Origin: Polynucleobacter necessarius
Lineage (GTDB): Bacteria; Pseudomonadota; Gammaproteobacteria; Burkholderiales; Burkholderiaceae
NCBI RefSeq assembly: GCF_900095205.1
Contig: NZ_LT606951.1
Location: 930,001-994,000 of the forward strand
Direction of reading: 5' to 3'
DNA: 64,000 bases
Shown here: in pieces, positions 33,515 through 44,158 of the stretch
How positions within the stretch are numbered: the stretch's first letter is position 1
Layout: every line of letters starts with the position of its first letter
Position numbers and translations under genes: made by a program
The notes under the pieces: model-generated
The model's input: the letters and a program-made list of their open reading frames with translations, nothing else
The model's database searches: none
Told to the model about the DNA's origin: nothing

Positions 33515-34090
33515 ATGAAATCTTTCTTAAAAAAGGCACTAGTTATTAGCGCTATTTCACTTGCTCCTTCAGCATTTGCAGTAGATATGACAGGCGCTGG
33601 CGCCACATTCCCGTACCCAATTTATGCAAAGTGGCCAGCAGCTTCTACAGTTGGCGGAAAAGGTAATGAAGGTGTTGCTGCTAACGTAACGCGTGTTAAG
33701 AATTCAGTAGGTTATGTTGAGTATGCCTATACGAAGAAAAACAAAATGACTTATATTTCTTTGAAAAACAAAGACGGTAATTTTGTAGCTCCAGATGACC
33801 TAACTTTTGCAGCTACTGCCGCTGGTACTGATTGGGCAAAGATTCCTAGTATGGGTACTTTTATTACTAATGCATCGGGTACTAAATCATAGCCTATTAC
33901 TGGCGCATCATTCATCTTGATTTACAAGAATCCTGAAAACAAAGCCAACGCTGCTGAGGTAATTAAATTCTTTGATTTCGCATTCAAAGATGGCAAGAAA
34001 ATGGCCGAAGAGTTGGATTACGTTCCAGTGCTGGATGCTACGACTGATTTCATTCGCAAGAATGTATTTTCTAAAGTAGTAACTAAATAA
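33515..34090 (+). pseudogene. pstS: Phosphate-binding periplasmic protein PstS, deleted
   Basis: Signal peptide (MKSFLKKALVIS...SAFA) and mature start GAGATFPYPIYAKW are present, then the frame passes straight to STVGGKGNEGVAANV; the first lobe, about half of the normal ~345 residues, is missing in frame. The conserved Trp of the SWPITGASFIL motif is a TAG at 33890-33892. The rest stays in the same frame to 34090 (VLDATTDFIRKNVFSK). One large deletion plus one nonsense change, no indel. Confidence 0.92.
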
Positions 34091-34177
34091 GGTTTGGTAT
34101 TTCTAATCAAAAACATTCTTTAATGAACAGCTCCACAGTATTGTGGGACTGTTTCAATATTTAATAAGCCTATCTCA

Positions 34178-35170
34178 ATGGATACCACTCAGTCTCATTC
34201 AGCACCTACGCCACAGGCTCTGAAAATTGCTAAATTACAGCGAGTTCAAGATTTCTTGTTCCATGGAATTACACAGTTCTTTGCCTTATCAGTTTTGATC
34301 GCATTGTTAGGCATTCTAGTTTCTTTAATCATGAATGCGTGGCCTGCGTTACAAAACTTCGGCCCTAGCCTTCTTCTTTTCGCAAGAGTGGGACGTTGTT
34401 AATGGTGAGTTTGGTGGTTTGATTGCCATCTACGGCACCTTAGTTACCTCCTTTATTGCATTGCTAATCGCAGTACCCCCTTAAGGCTTCGGTATCGCTG
34501 TATTTTTAACAGAGCTTTGTCCTGGTCCATTGCGCAGACCGCTTGGTACTGCTGTCGAACTATTGGCGGCTGTACCATCAATTATTTACGGTATGTTTGG
34601 TCTATTTATTTTTGCACCCCTTTTTGCTGGGTACATTCAACCCGTTCTAGCCTCTACTCTGAGTCAAATCCCAGGATTAGGAATTCTATTCTCAGGCGCT
34701 TTTAATGGTGTTGGCATTCTCTTTGCGCCGGATTAATCTTGGCAATGATGATTCTTCCATTTATTGCCTCTGTCATGCGAGATGTGTTTGAAATCGTTCC
34801 ACCAGTTCTCAAGGAATCCGCCTATGGCATTGGCTGTACAACTTGGGAAGTTGTCAAGAATATTGTACTTCCATATACCAAAGCAGGTGTGATTGAGGGG
34901 ATAATGCTAGGGTTAGGTAGGGCGCTTGGTGAAACCATGGCTGTAACTTTTGTGATTGGTAATGCGCATCGCCTTTCAGCTTCTTTATTTTCCCCAGGCA
35001 CATCGATTGCATCAACCCTTGCTAACGAGTTTGGAGAAGCAGAAGCGGGTAATCACCTTTCTTCATTATTCGCCCTTGGTTTAGCGCTTTTCATTATTAC
35101 CTTTATTGTTCTAGCATGCGCTAAATGGATGCTAAACAGCATGGAGAAGAAGCAAGGATTGAAAACATGA
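34178..35170 (+). pseudogene. pstC: Phosphate ABC transporter permease PstC, broken
   Basis: Start MDTTQSHSAPTPQ at 34178; frame lost near 34380 (SLLLFARV instead of the expected [14 protein letters not shown]). A TAA interrupts the second helix near 34483, and another shift occurs near 34730 after GVGILFAPD. Later pieces intact: [29 protein letters not shown] (EAA loop), [18 protein letters not shown], to 35170. Stop overlaps pstA start. Confidence 0.92.
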
Positions 35171-36033
35171 ACAATACGTCCAATACAGACCAGGCAATTT
35201 TTGCCAAACGAAAGCGTGCAAACAAAATTGGTTTAACTCTATCGATGGGTGCAATGCTTATTGGTATGATTTTTTTGTTTTGGATTTTGGGTGCCTTGCT
35301 ATAACAAGGGTTTTTCAGCGATTGACTTGAATCTTTTTACTCACAGTACTCCTGCCCCGGGGTCTGAGGGTGGTGGACTCGCGAACGCGATTGTAGGCAG
35401 CCTTTTGTTAGCGGGCAGTTGCGCCTTGATCAGTACGCCGATAGGAGTTCTAGCAGGGTTGTATCTTTCAGAATATGGCGATCGCAGTCGCGTTGCAGCA
35501 GTCACCCGCTTTGTTACCAACATCATGTTATCTGCTCCATCTATTGTGATTGGTTTGTTTGTATATGCATTTGTAGTAGCTTAAGCTAAGCACTTTTCAG
35601 GCTGGGCAGGCACCATTGCTTTAGCCTTAATTGCTATCCCCGTGGTGGTTAGAACTACCGAGAACATATTGCGCTTAGCTCCTGGTAGCTTACGTGAAGC
35701 AGCATATGCATTGGCACACCAAAATGGAAAGTCGCCTTCATGATCACTCTGAGGGCTGCTCAAAGCGGTGTAATGACTGGTATTTTGCTAGCTTTGGCTC
35801 GCGTTAGCGGTGAGACAGCGCCTTTGCTATTTACCGCATTGAATAATCAATTTTTCTCAACCAATATGAATGCACCAATGGCAAATTTGCCAGCGGTCAT
35901 TTTCCAGTTCGCAATGAGCCCATATGACAATTGGGTTGAGCTTGCATGGGGTGGCGCTCTTCTTATTATCTTTGCCGTTCTCGGTTTGAATATTTTGGCA
36001 CGTGTGGTATTCCGTGAAAAGGTGCAGGGATGA
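35167..36033 (+). pseudogene. pstA: Phosphate ABC transporter permease PstA, broken
   Basis: Start at 35167 overlaps the pstC stop. Frame shifts by one near 35295 (LGALL then YNKGFSAIDLNLF). An in-frame TAA at 35582 sits where Gln is expected after YAFVVA; the same frame continues [28 protein letters not shown] further shift near 35715-35740 interrupts the EAA loop (EAAYAL-G-PKWKVAF). C-terminal [16 protein letters not shown] and helices run to 36033. Confidence 0.92.
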
Positions 36034-36846
36034 TGAGTAATATGAAAACAATGTTTGACTTAAATCAGATTGATAGTCAAGGGGGTAGAGTGGATTCAAC
36101 AAATCAACAATCAGGGCAGGCAATCAATGCGCTTGAAGTTAGAAATCTCAATTTTTTCTAAAGAAAATTAATCTTGATATTGAACAGGGTAAGGTAACTG
36201 CATTCATTGGCCCATCAGGCTGCGGAAAGTCTACTCTTCTCAGAACATTGAACCGTATGTATGACTTGTATCCAGGACAACGTGCCGAAGGTGAAATTAA
36301 CTTCTACGGCCAAAATATTTTAGCCCCTGGACAAGATTTAAATTTACTGCGTTCACGTATTGGTATGGTATTTCAAAAGCCTACGCCATTCCCAATGTCT
36401 ATCTATAAAAATATCGCATTCGGTGTGCGACTTTATGAAAAACTTTCCCGCTCAAAAATGGATGAGTGGGTCGAGTGGGCTCTTAACAAAGCAGCCTTAT
36501 GGAACGAGGCTAAGGATAAATTAAATCAAAGTGGTTTATCTCTGCAGCAACGCCTCTGTATTGCTTGTGGCGTTGCCGTGAAGCCATCAGTTATTCTTCT
36601 AGATGGGCCTATATCGGCTTTAGATCCAATTTCCACGGGCAAAAGATTGAAGAATTGATCAATGAACTAAAGCATGAGTACACCATTGCAATCGTGACAC
36701 ACAATATGCAACAAGCGGCCCGCGTATCGGATTACCCTACCTATATGTACCTCGGAAGTTTTATTGAGTACGGCAAGACTGATGAGATCTTCATTAAGCC
36801 TAAACGCAAAGAAACAGAAGACTATATTACCGGCCGCTTCGGTTAA
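36033..36846 (+). pseudogene. pstB: Phosphate ABC transporter ATPase PstB, catalytically dead
   Basis: N-terminus MSNMKTMFDLNQ at 36033 ends at a TAA near 36160 (…VRNLNFF), where a few residues of the A-loop are missing. Walker [10 protein letters not shown] and Q-loop [10 protein letters not shown] follow intact. The ABC signature is gone: GLSL runs straight into QQRLCIAC, lacking SGGQ in frame, with Arg to Cys. Walker B reads [11 protein letters not shown], the catalytic Glu replaced by Gly. A frameshift near 36645 precedes [12 protein letters not shown] and the H-loop VTHNMQQA. Stop at 36846. Confidence 0.93.
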
Positions 36847-36859
36847 TTGGAGAGATTAA

Positions 36860-37568
36860 ATGCCAGATAAACACCTTTCATCACAATTTGATACAGATTT
36901 AAATTCACTCTCTAGTCGTTTGCTAGAAATGGGTGGTTTAGTTGAGTCACAGATTTCAACAGCTATGCGGGCCTTTACATCAATGGATACGGATACTTGC
37001 AATATAGTCATTGAGAATGAAAAGCTAGTAAATGATTTAGAGATTCAAATTGATCTCGCTTGTACTGAGCTTATTGCCAGACGTCAACCTACTGCAAAAG
37101 ATTTAAGGCTTGTTATGGCTGTTTCTAAGGTCATTACCAATCTTGAGCGCGCAGGCCGATGAGGCAGAGCGTTATAGCCAAGCGCACCAAGCGCATCATC
37201 GACACTCTAATGTTCCCTACAAGATTAACGTTGCAGAAATTCGTCTTTCGGGTCAAATGGTCATTAATTTATTGCGTCGAAGTTTAGATGCATTTGCAAG
37301 ACTAGATACCACTGCGGCTGCAGAAGTTGTTGCGGAGGATCGCCAAATTGACGAAGAATTTAGAGGTTTTGTGCGCAAACTCATTTCTTATATGTCAGTG
37401 GATCCACATACGATAAGCATAGGGCTAGATATGTTAACTATTGCCAAAGCAATAGAACGCATTGGCGATCACGCAAAGAACATTGCTGAATTCGTGATTT
37501 ATATTGCCAAAGGTTCTGACGTACGCCATATTCCACACGAAGACTTAGTTCGCGAAGCCAATAAATAA
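36860..37568 (+). pseudogene. phoU: Phosphate signalling protein PhoU, broken
   Basis: Negative modulator linking PstSCAB to PhoR. Two three-helix repeats expected. First repeat (MPDKHLSSQFDTDLN ... MAVSKVITNLERAG) is open to 37162. The frame is disturbed across 37155-37215 (ITNLERAGDEAER then an out-of-frame IAKRTKRIID), after which the second repeat (NVAEIRLSGQMVINLLRRSLDA ... AKAIERIGDHAKNIAEFVIYIAKG) is open to 37568. At least two indels within 60 bp. Confidence 0.9.
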
Positions 37569-37585
37569 ACCATTCAATATTCCCT

Positions 37586-38299
37586 ATGACTCACCGCATA
37601 CTGATAGTTGAAGATGAGCCATCAATAGCTGAGCTGATTGCTATTAATCTCACTCATGCCGGCTATGAAGTAGAAAAAGCAATGCAAACTGATCTCGCAT
37701 TAAATATGATGAAAGATCGTTTACCCAGCCTTTTAATACTAGATTGGATGCTACCAGGTAAATCTGGAGTGCAATTTGCAAAAGAATTGCGACTGAATGA
37801 GCGGACCAAATCATCGCCCATTTTGATGCTCACTGCAAAAAGCGAGGAGTCCGACAAAATTCTGGGCTTGGATTCTGGGGCTGATGATTACGTTACCAAG
37901 CCATTTTCATCCAAGGAACTAGTGGCCGCGGGTAAGGGCTATGCTTCTTCGCCAAACTCCTGCGGATGATATTGGGCCATTATCGGTTGGGCCACTGTAA
38001 TTAGACTCTAGTTCACATCGCGTATTGGCTGTATGGCCGAAATTGAGTCAAGATCTATTTCCTTGGGACCAACAGAATTTCGTCTCCTGCAATACTTTAT
38101 GGCAAATCCAGAAAGGGTTCATTCTCGATCCAGCTTATTGGACAAAGTTTGGGGGAACGAAGTTTATATAGAAGAGCGTACTGTAGACGTTCACATTAAG
38201 CGCTTAAGGCAGGCTTTGGCTCCATTTGAATGTGATCGTTTCATGGAGACTGTCCGTGGAAGCGGGTACCGTATTACCAAGACTTCAACAGAAACTTAG
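37586..38299 (+). pseudogene. phoB: Phosphate response regulator PhoB, broken
   Basis: OmpR-family regulator. Receiver domain readable: LIVEDEPSI acidic pocket, LLILDWMLPGKSG with the phospho-accepting Asp, MLTAKS and DYVTKPF. Frame shifts near 37925 (VA-RVRAML), a TAA occurs near 38000, and the DNA-binding winged helix ([45 protein letters not shown]) is in yet another frame to 38299. Receiver and effector domains are no longer joined. Confidence 0.92.
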
Positions 38300-38363
38300 A
38301 TGCCTTTTTAACGATTTTTTGTTCATTTTTTAGGTAATTCTCAAGATGTTCTAATATTGCCTT

Positions 38364-39128
38364 ATGATCCCGGCGCTTTCTCGTTTTTCCTTTATTGTCT
38401 GCCTAGCCTTTATCGCAGCCTTCATCACACTTGCTAACTGGGGTGTTGAGTGGGCCATTAGCGTTGGAATCATCATTTTGGCAGTTCCTTTGGTGTACTC
38501 CTATATCAATTTAGCTCGACTAAGAAAATTTGTACTCGCTGACTCAGTAGAAAAAATGCCTTTGCCAAGTGGTTTTTGGGAAGAAGTATTTTTTAGATTG
38601 CAACGCCTTGTTCGTAACCTTAAGCAAAAGATACGATCCATTGAAGAGCAGCATGATCACTTTATTGCTGCGTTCCAAGCCTCACCAAATGGGATTGTGA
38701 TGCTAGATGAAAATGATCAAATTGAATGGTGCAATGAAATTGCTGAACATTTCTTTGGTCTTATCTTTAAGCGTGATGTCATGCAGCGTATTAATTTCTT
38801 AATTCGAAGACCGGAATTTATTCAATACCTAAATAAGAGGAATTTTGACGATCCTTTGCTTTTGGAGAGGATGGGTCCGGATAGTAATTTGAGCTTAATG
38901 CTGCAAGCTTTTCCATTTAGTCAAAAAAGGCATTTATTACTCATTCAAGATATCATGGACCTGCAAAAAGCCGATACTATGCGTCGAGACTTTGTGGCAA
39001 ATGTATCACATGAAATGCGAACACCAATTACTGTCTTAATGGGATTTCTGGAAACCATTCAGTCCTTGGACCTGACAAAAGAGCAGCAGTCTCAGTATTT
39101 TGACATGATGATGTCCAAGCGCAGATGA
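38364..39128 (+). pseudogene. phoR: Phosphate sensor kinase PhoR, ATPase domain deleted
   Basis: Two N-terminal membrane helices (about residues 8-27 and 31-47), a PAS domain (FQASPNGIVMLDENDQIEW) and the dimerisation/His-phosphotransfer helix with FVANVSHEMRTPITVL are clean. The protein then ends at MMMSKRR, residue 254, within the second HisKA helix; the entire HATPase_c domain (about 180 residues) is absent and sequence from another gene follows. Confidence 0.9.
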
Positions 39129-39255
39129 TGTAGAAATTCAGGCTGTCTTAACCACATCTGCTGTTGATGGTGTTGCAATGGATCAATTGATCGAAAAAAT
39201 TGCAAATCAAGAGTATGTCAATCAAGCGTTTTGGAGTCCAAGTACCACTGACTGA
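39121..39255 (+). pseudogene. C-terminal gene fragment fused behind phoR (possibly MgtC-like)
   Basis: An open frame of 44 codons reading ADDVEIQAVLTTSAVDG... and ending AFWSPSTTD then TGA at 39255. The strand/helix pattern resembles the C-terminal ACT-like domain of MgtC/SapB-family proteins, but this is a guess from pattern. It abuts the truncated phoR, so a deletion joined the two. Confidence 0.35.
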
Positions 39256-39611
39256 CACCTAAATCATTTGACATATTCTTGTAATAAATACAGTTCAAGA
39301 TCCCAATTGTGAATACATCAATTGCAGATCGATATACAACCTTACTTGCCCTTATTGCCAGACCACTAAGAGCCTGCCAGTGCCTCTAGGCTCCTCTATG
39401 CATCTTTATCGGTGTACAATAATATTTTGAAACCAAAATCTGGGGACTGTTGCATCTACTGCAGTTTTGGAGACATCGACTGCTCTAGTGCAGAACAAAA
39501 CCTAGCCGCTTAGGTCCTTGTTTTAGAGGTAGGGCTGTGTATTCATCAATATGTCATGGATTTTTCATAAAATGGACATATTCGCACTGTGTATACATAT
39601 TAGGGAACATT
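39256..39611. other. Gene-free stretch before ppx
   Basis: About 355 bases where ppk1 or intergenic DNA would be expected in this cluster. I see no readable ppk1 motif in any frame, no RNA gene and no terminator. Taken as eroded or deleted DNA. Confidence 0.5.
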
Positions 39612-40918
39612 TTGGCCTCTCAACCAGTTGACATCACTTCTCATTCGGAAGATCTAGTTGCCGCCGTAGATTTAGGCTCCAACAGCTTCCGTATGCTGGT
39701 TGCTCAGGCCGTAAATACTCCCTCAGGGGAGCCCCCCGATTAAGACCGATTGATACCCTTCGGGAATCAGTCAGATTGGCTGGCGGCCTGACAGAAAGTA
39801 AATTGCTAGGGAACGACGCCTACCAACGTGGTTTGAATGCGTATAGGCAAGGGCTATGAACCTAAACTGATGGAGAGTCTTTATATCGGTTGTGTCTCAC
39901 ATAGCATGCGTTTCTTTCCCATGATGCGCATGCCTTTAAGGAGGCTGAATTAGCCGCTAGACGTGAGATTCAGGTTTTATCTCAGGGGGCCTCTCAAAAG
40001 CGGCTGGAAGCAAGCCACAGGCTCATCAGGTACACCGCTAGGGCATTAGCTGAATTGATAGGTGCAAATGACCTAAATGGCCTTGGTGACGGTCTAACAA
40101 TGGGTAGAGTGAATGCCTCTAGCGGCCTCATTACTAGAGAGGGGCTGAAGGCTCTCAAAAAGCATCTATTGAAATACGAACACGTAAATCAAGTGGAGTT
40201 AATCGGGCTAAAAGACGATAGACGCACTGTTTGGCCAGGTGGCCTAGCTATCATGCTTGCTGTCTTTGACGAACTTGGTATCGAAGCAATGGAGGTGACG
40301 GATGCTGCTCTACGAACCGGTGTTCTTTATGACCTCCTGGGACGCTCACAGCACCACGATATACGTTATGTCACTGTTGAACAATTTATGCAAAAATATG
40401 CGGTTGATAGAGAGCAGGCAAATCGCGTTGGCAAACTTGCTGCTGAATTCTTGAAGCATCTGCCTAAACCTGAATCAGAAAGTCGCGCTGATAACGTAGC
40501 TTTATTGCAGTGGGCAGCTAACTTACATGAAATTGGTTTGTCTATTTCTCATAATGGTTATCACAAACACTCTGCGTACATTGCAGGTAATGCAGATATG
40601 CCAGGCTTCTCTAAAAATGACCAAGCCAGACTGGCGGCACTTCTCATAGGGCACACCGGTAAACTTGGTAAGCTAGCTAGTAATCAGGGATTTCATGATT
40701 GGCGTATGCTGTTTTGTTTACGCTTAGCGCAAGTACTTTGCCGCGGAAGAAGTGATACTGATCTTCCTAAGGTGAAGGTACCTGAGCATGATGGCTCCTA
40801 TTTAGTGAGCCTCTCTAAGGAGTGGGCTGCAGAGCACCCATTAACTGAATTTAGCCTCACGAAAGAAGCGACCGAATGGGAAAGAATGGGCCGCTCTTAT
40901 CAAGTCAGCCTGAAATAA
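39612..40918 (+). pseudogene. ppx: Exopolyphosphatase (Ppx/GppA), broken
   Basis: Removes terminal phosphate from polyphosphate. Likely TTG start at 39612 (ASQPVDITSHSEDLVAAVDLGSNSFRMLVAQ, the phosphate-1 loop). From 39740 to 40050 pieces appear in several frames (RESVRLAGGLTESKLLGND, GYEPKLMESLYIGCVSHSMRFF, EIQVLSQG), with more than 80 residues, including the acidic nucleotide-site motifs, missing. The second half from 40055 (287 codons, ALKKHLLKYEHVNQVELIGL ... HEIGLSISHNGYHKHS HD-like part) is open to 40918. Confidence 0.9.
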
Positions 40919-40940
40919 TCTCCAGGACCATCTAGAGTGA

Positions 40941-41822
40941 TTACATTCCTAGGAAATGTTTAGCGTAGCGTGGATTGATTTCTGACAATCGTAGCATGGT
41001 CAATAAATCAGCAGTGTTGAAATCCGGATCCCAGGCAGGGGCGCTACATATTTTTGCTCCCAACTTAAGGTAACCCCTTAATCAATGGGGGAGGGTCTTA
41101 CATCCAGGCCGCCGTTTAACTTCTCTAACGGCAGTGGTAAACGTGGGAAAGCATGAAATTCTGTTGGCGCCATTTGATCATTACCTAATGAGTTGTAAAG
41201 ACTGGCCGCGTAGTGGCCACCATCGGCCATTGGAATGCTTGCGCAACTCAACATGATTTCCTAGCCATTCTTTTGCATATACTGAGCTAAACCACTTCAC
41301 AGAGCCATAATGACTGCACCCGAGCGATAGTCTTGGTGCACACATGATCTTCCTAACTCTACCAGCTTTGGACGCAGATGATTAAGCTTGGATAGATCAA
41401 ACTCAGAACCCGATAGGCATCAACTACCTTTAGGGTATCTTGGTCTCTTATGAGCAGATGATCGCAATATGCATCAAACTCATCGACGCCTAAGGACTCT
41501 GCATTTTTAGGCAGGTTTGCGCCCATCTCTTGAGCAAATACTTTATAGCGTAAACGTTGCGCTTCTTTTACTTCGCTAGGACTAGTTGCCCGCCGAATCT
41601 GAAATGCTGGTCTTTTGGCTTTTGCAAGAGTTGGGGCAGTAGGAGCAATATCTGGTGCATTTAACTCTGCACGTGATTTCGTGGCAAATTTCTTTCCAAA
41701 AAGTTTTTTGGTTATTTTTTTGATAACTTTTTTAAAGCATCGCCTTTGCTTGACTTTAACTTTTTCACTTTCTTCGGGGAGAAAGTCTCAAATGCAGCAA
41801 TTGGGTTTGGAATGTCTGACAT
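40941..41822 (-). pseudogene. GNAT-family acyltransferase (OlsB/hemolysin-like), broken
   Basis: Start MSDIPNPIAAFETFSPKKVK at 41822; a TAA near 41712 marks a frameshift in a Lys-rich linker. The acyltransferase part follows (FQIRRATSPSEVKEAQRLRYKVFAQEMG, DEFDAYCDHLLI, then ELGRSCVHQDYRSGAVIMALW, SCASIPMADGGHYAASLYN) with breaks near 41420, 41295, 41260 and 41080. Related enzymes make ornithine lipids or act as putative hemolysins. End at 40941 (YAKHFLGM). Confidence 0.82.
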
Positions 41823-41864
41823 AGTTGTCCTTAACTTGATATTTCCGATCTTAGGGATGATTTA

Positions 41865-42269
41865 TTACATGTTTAAGACAATGGGTACGCAAACAGAACC
41901 CCAGAGCAACAATGTAATTAAAAGAGCTAACATCACAGCAGCCGAGCCAAAATCCTTTGCCCGCTTTGATAGGTCATGATGCTCAAAGGAGATGCGATCA
42001 ATTGCAGCCTCAACATTAGAATTGAGGAGCTCTACAACCAATACCAAGATCAGTAATGAAGTGAGCACTGCTTTTTCGAAATGGCTAATTGGCAAAAAGA
42101 ATGCAATAGGGGCCAATAAAGCGCATAAAGTGAGTTCTTGCCTAAAGGCACTCTCTTCTAAAAATGCATAAACTAGTCCGCACCAAGAATTCTTGGCAGC
42201 ATGCCAGGCTCTAGTTAAACCACGATTCCCCTTATGGAGGTTTTGGTCGATGTGGTACTTAGTATTCAA
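41865..42269 (-). CDS. dgkA: Diacylglycerol kinase (undecaprenol/DAG kinase family)
   Basis: Small integral membrane kinase that recycles diacylglycerol from membrane-derived glucan synthesis. Intact, 134 residues: amphipathic N-terminus, then three helices, with the family signature VELLNSNVEAAIDR near residues 79-92 and the RQEL motif near residue 44. Upstream of it lies the dead glycosyltransferase in the same orientation. Confidence 0.93.
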   Translation of the reverse strand: MNTKYHIDQNLHKGNRGLTRAWHAAKNSWCGLVYAFLEESAFRQELTLCALLAPIAFFLPISHFEKAVLTSLLILVLVVELLNSNVEAAIDRISFEHHDLSKRAKDFGSAAVMLALLITLLLWGSVCVPIVLNM

Positions 42270-42280
42270 AAGAGCTCCAA

Positions 42281-43244
42281 TTAAGCCAATGCAGTCACAT
42301 GAACTTCAGTGGTGGGTACTGGCTTGAGGTGATTAACAAACTGCTCGGATGCCGCACGCCATGAGAACTTTTCCACATGTGCATGAGCTACTTCTCGAGG
42401 AATTTTTAAGGCTTGTATGCAAGCAACTCGTAAGTCCTCATCCATGGCGCCTGCATTTGAGGTTCCTAGCACATTAATAGGGCCGGTCACTGGGCAGGCC
42501 GCCACAGGTGTACCGCATGCCATCGCTTCTAACAGAACTAATCCGAAGGTATCGGTCTTGTTTGGAAATACAAACACATCAGCTGCTGCGTAGACTTTCG
42601 CTAATTCATGCTGCTGAAGAACGCCAAGATAATTGACTTCAGGATATTTGTCTTTGATACCAGCCATAGCAGGACCATCACCTACAACCCATTTAGATCC
42701 AGGCAAATCGATTTCTAAAAAGGCGTTAATGTTTTTTTCAACTGCGACACGTCCAACATATAAAAATATGGGATGAGCTGTATTTAAGGCTTTCGACTCT
42801 TGAATTTTAAAAATATCAAGATCTATACCTCTAGATTGGAGCCATTACAGCCATTGAAGGTCCATGGAACTATCGAATAAAGGCATAAGTAATTGCCAAT
42901 GGAATACCGGTTCGAGCTTTTACATATTCTGGAAAACGAGTGTGATAGGCGGTAGAGAAGGGGAGTTTGTTTTTAACGGCATATGAACGTGCCGATAAGC
43001 CTAGGGAACCTTCTGTAGCAATGTGCATCGCATCTGGCGTAAATTCTTTAATTCTTCTGGAAACTTCTTTGCCTGGAAATAAAGATAAAGCAATATCAGG
43101 ATAAGTCGGGCACGGGATGGATTTAAATCCATTAGGGGTAATTAACTCAACCTGATGACTCATGGCAATTAACTCTGCACGAGTCTGCTTCAGAGTTCTT
43201 ACAACTCCATTTACTTGCGGATCCCAAGCATCAGTGATGATCAT
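42281..43244 (-). pseudogene. Family 4 glycosyltransferase (mannosyltransferase-like), broken
   Basis: GT-B enzyme. N-terminal domain from 43244 (DAWDPQVNGVVRTLKQT ... HIATEGSLGLSARSYA ... AYHTRFPEYV) is open to 42870. Between 42870 and 42706 there is frame loss and missing sequence (fragments SRGIDLDIFK and FLYVGRVAVEKN). The C-terminal nucleotide-sugar domain (VVGDGPAMAGI, AAADVFVFPNKTDTFGLVLLEAMACGTPVAA, the EX7E motif) is open to 42281. ATGA overlap with the metallophosphatase gene indicates an operon. Confidence 0.88.
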
Positions 43245-44058
43245 GATTTTCCTAGCACAGCCTCTTTAACAAGTGATTCAATAGCGGGTTGGAAAGTAAG
43301 TTCGGGCGCCTCAATTGGTTCGTCTTTGATTTGTGTCCAATGAACAATTTTGAGTTCACCAGCATATGTTTCAACTAAGGCGGTAAGGCTTTCGACCCAA
43401 TCACCATCATTGCAGTAGAGCAGTCCGTCGATTTCACGAATTTCAGCTTTGTGAATATGGCCACAGACCACTCCATCACAACCACGAAGACGCGCTTCCC
43501 TTGCCATAATGTGTTCAAAGTCAGCAATGTAGCTCACCGCATTCTTAACTTGGTGTTTTAAATACTGAGATAGAGACCAATATTGCAAGCCCATCCTTAC
43601 GCGCAACATATTGAAGTAGCGGTTTACATAGAGGATGAATGAATACAGGGTATCTCCAACATAGGCTAACCATTTCGCGTATTGCATTACGCCATCAAAT
43701 AGATCACCATGGGTTACCCATAGCTTTCTTCCATCTAATGTGGTGTGAATGACTTCTTCTACAACCTTTACATCCCCAAAGGAGAGGCCAAAGAACTGAC
43801 GGGCACTTTCATCATGGTTGCCAGGAACATAGATTACTTCAGCACCTTTTCTTGCTTTGCGCAAAAGCTTTTGAACTACGTCATTATGGGCTTGAGGCCA
43901 GTAAAATGATTTCTTAAGGCACCATCCATCAATGATGTCACCAACTAGATAAACTTATCCGCTTCGTTATGTTTGAGAAAATCGAGAAGGTAGTTAGCCT
44001 GACACCCTGTTGTTCCTAGGTGTACATTAGAAACCCAGATGGCTCTGTAATGCATCAT
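43241..44058 (-). pseudogene. Metallophosphatase (LpxH-like UDP-diacylglucosamine hydrolase family), broken
   Basis: Calcineurin-like phosphoesterase. Start MMHYRAIWVSNVHLGTTGCQ at 44058: the first metal-binding Asp of the DxH motif is Asn (AAT, expected GAT). A 1-nt shift near 43950 separates this from YLVGDIIDGW (second metal motif), after which the frame is open: VPGNHDES, VTHGDLFDG, CGHIHKAEI, to 43241. Frameshift plus loss of a ligand. True LpxH acts in lipid A synthesis; this paralogue's substrate is unknown. Confidence 0.85.
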
Positions 44059-44158
44059 GAAACAGTATTAAGCCCATCGTCTGTGTAGGTGTGATGACAC
44101 TTTTAAGTCAGTTTGATGACGAAGATTATTTGTTTTAATTGATTTATATTGTTTACGA

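Noticed and set aside
39256..39611. Degenerate ppk1 gene
   Set aside because: No Ppk1 motif could be read in any frame; absence is reported instead.
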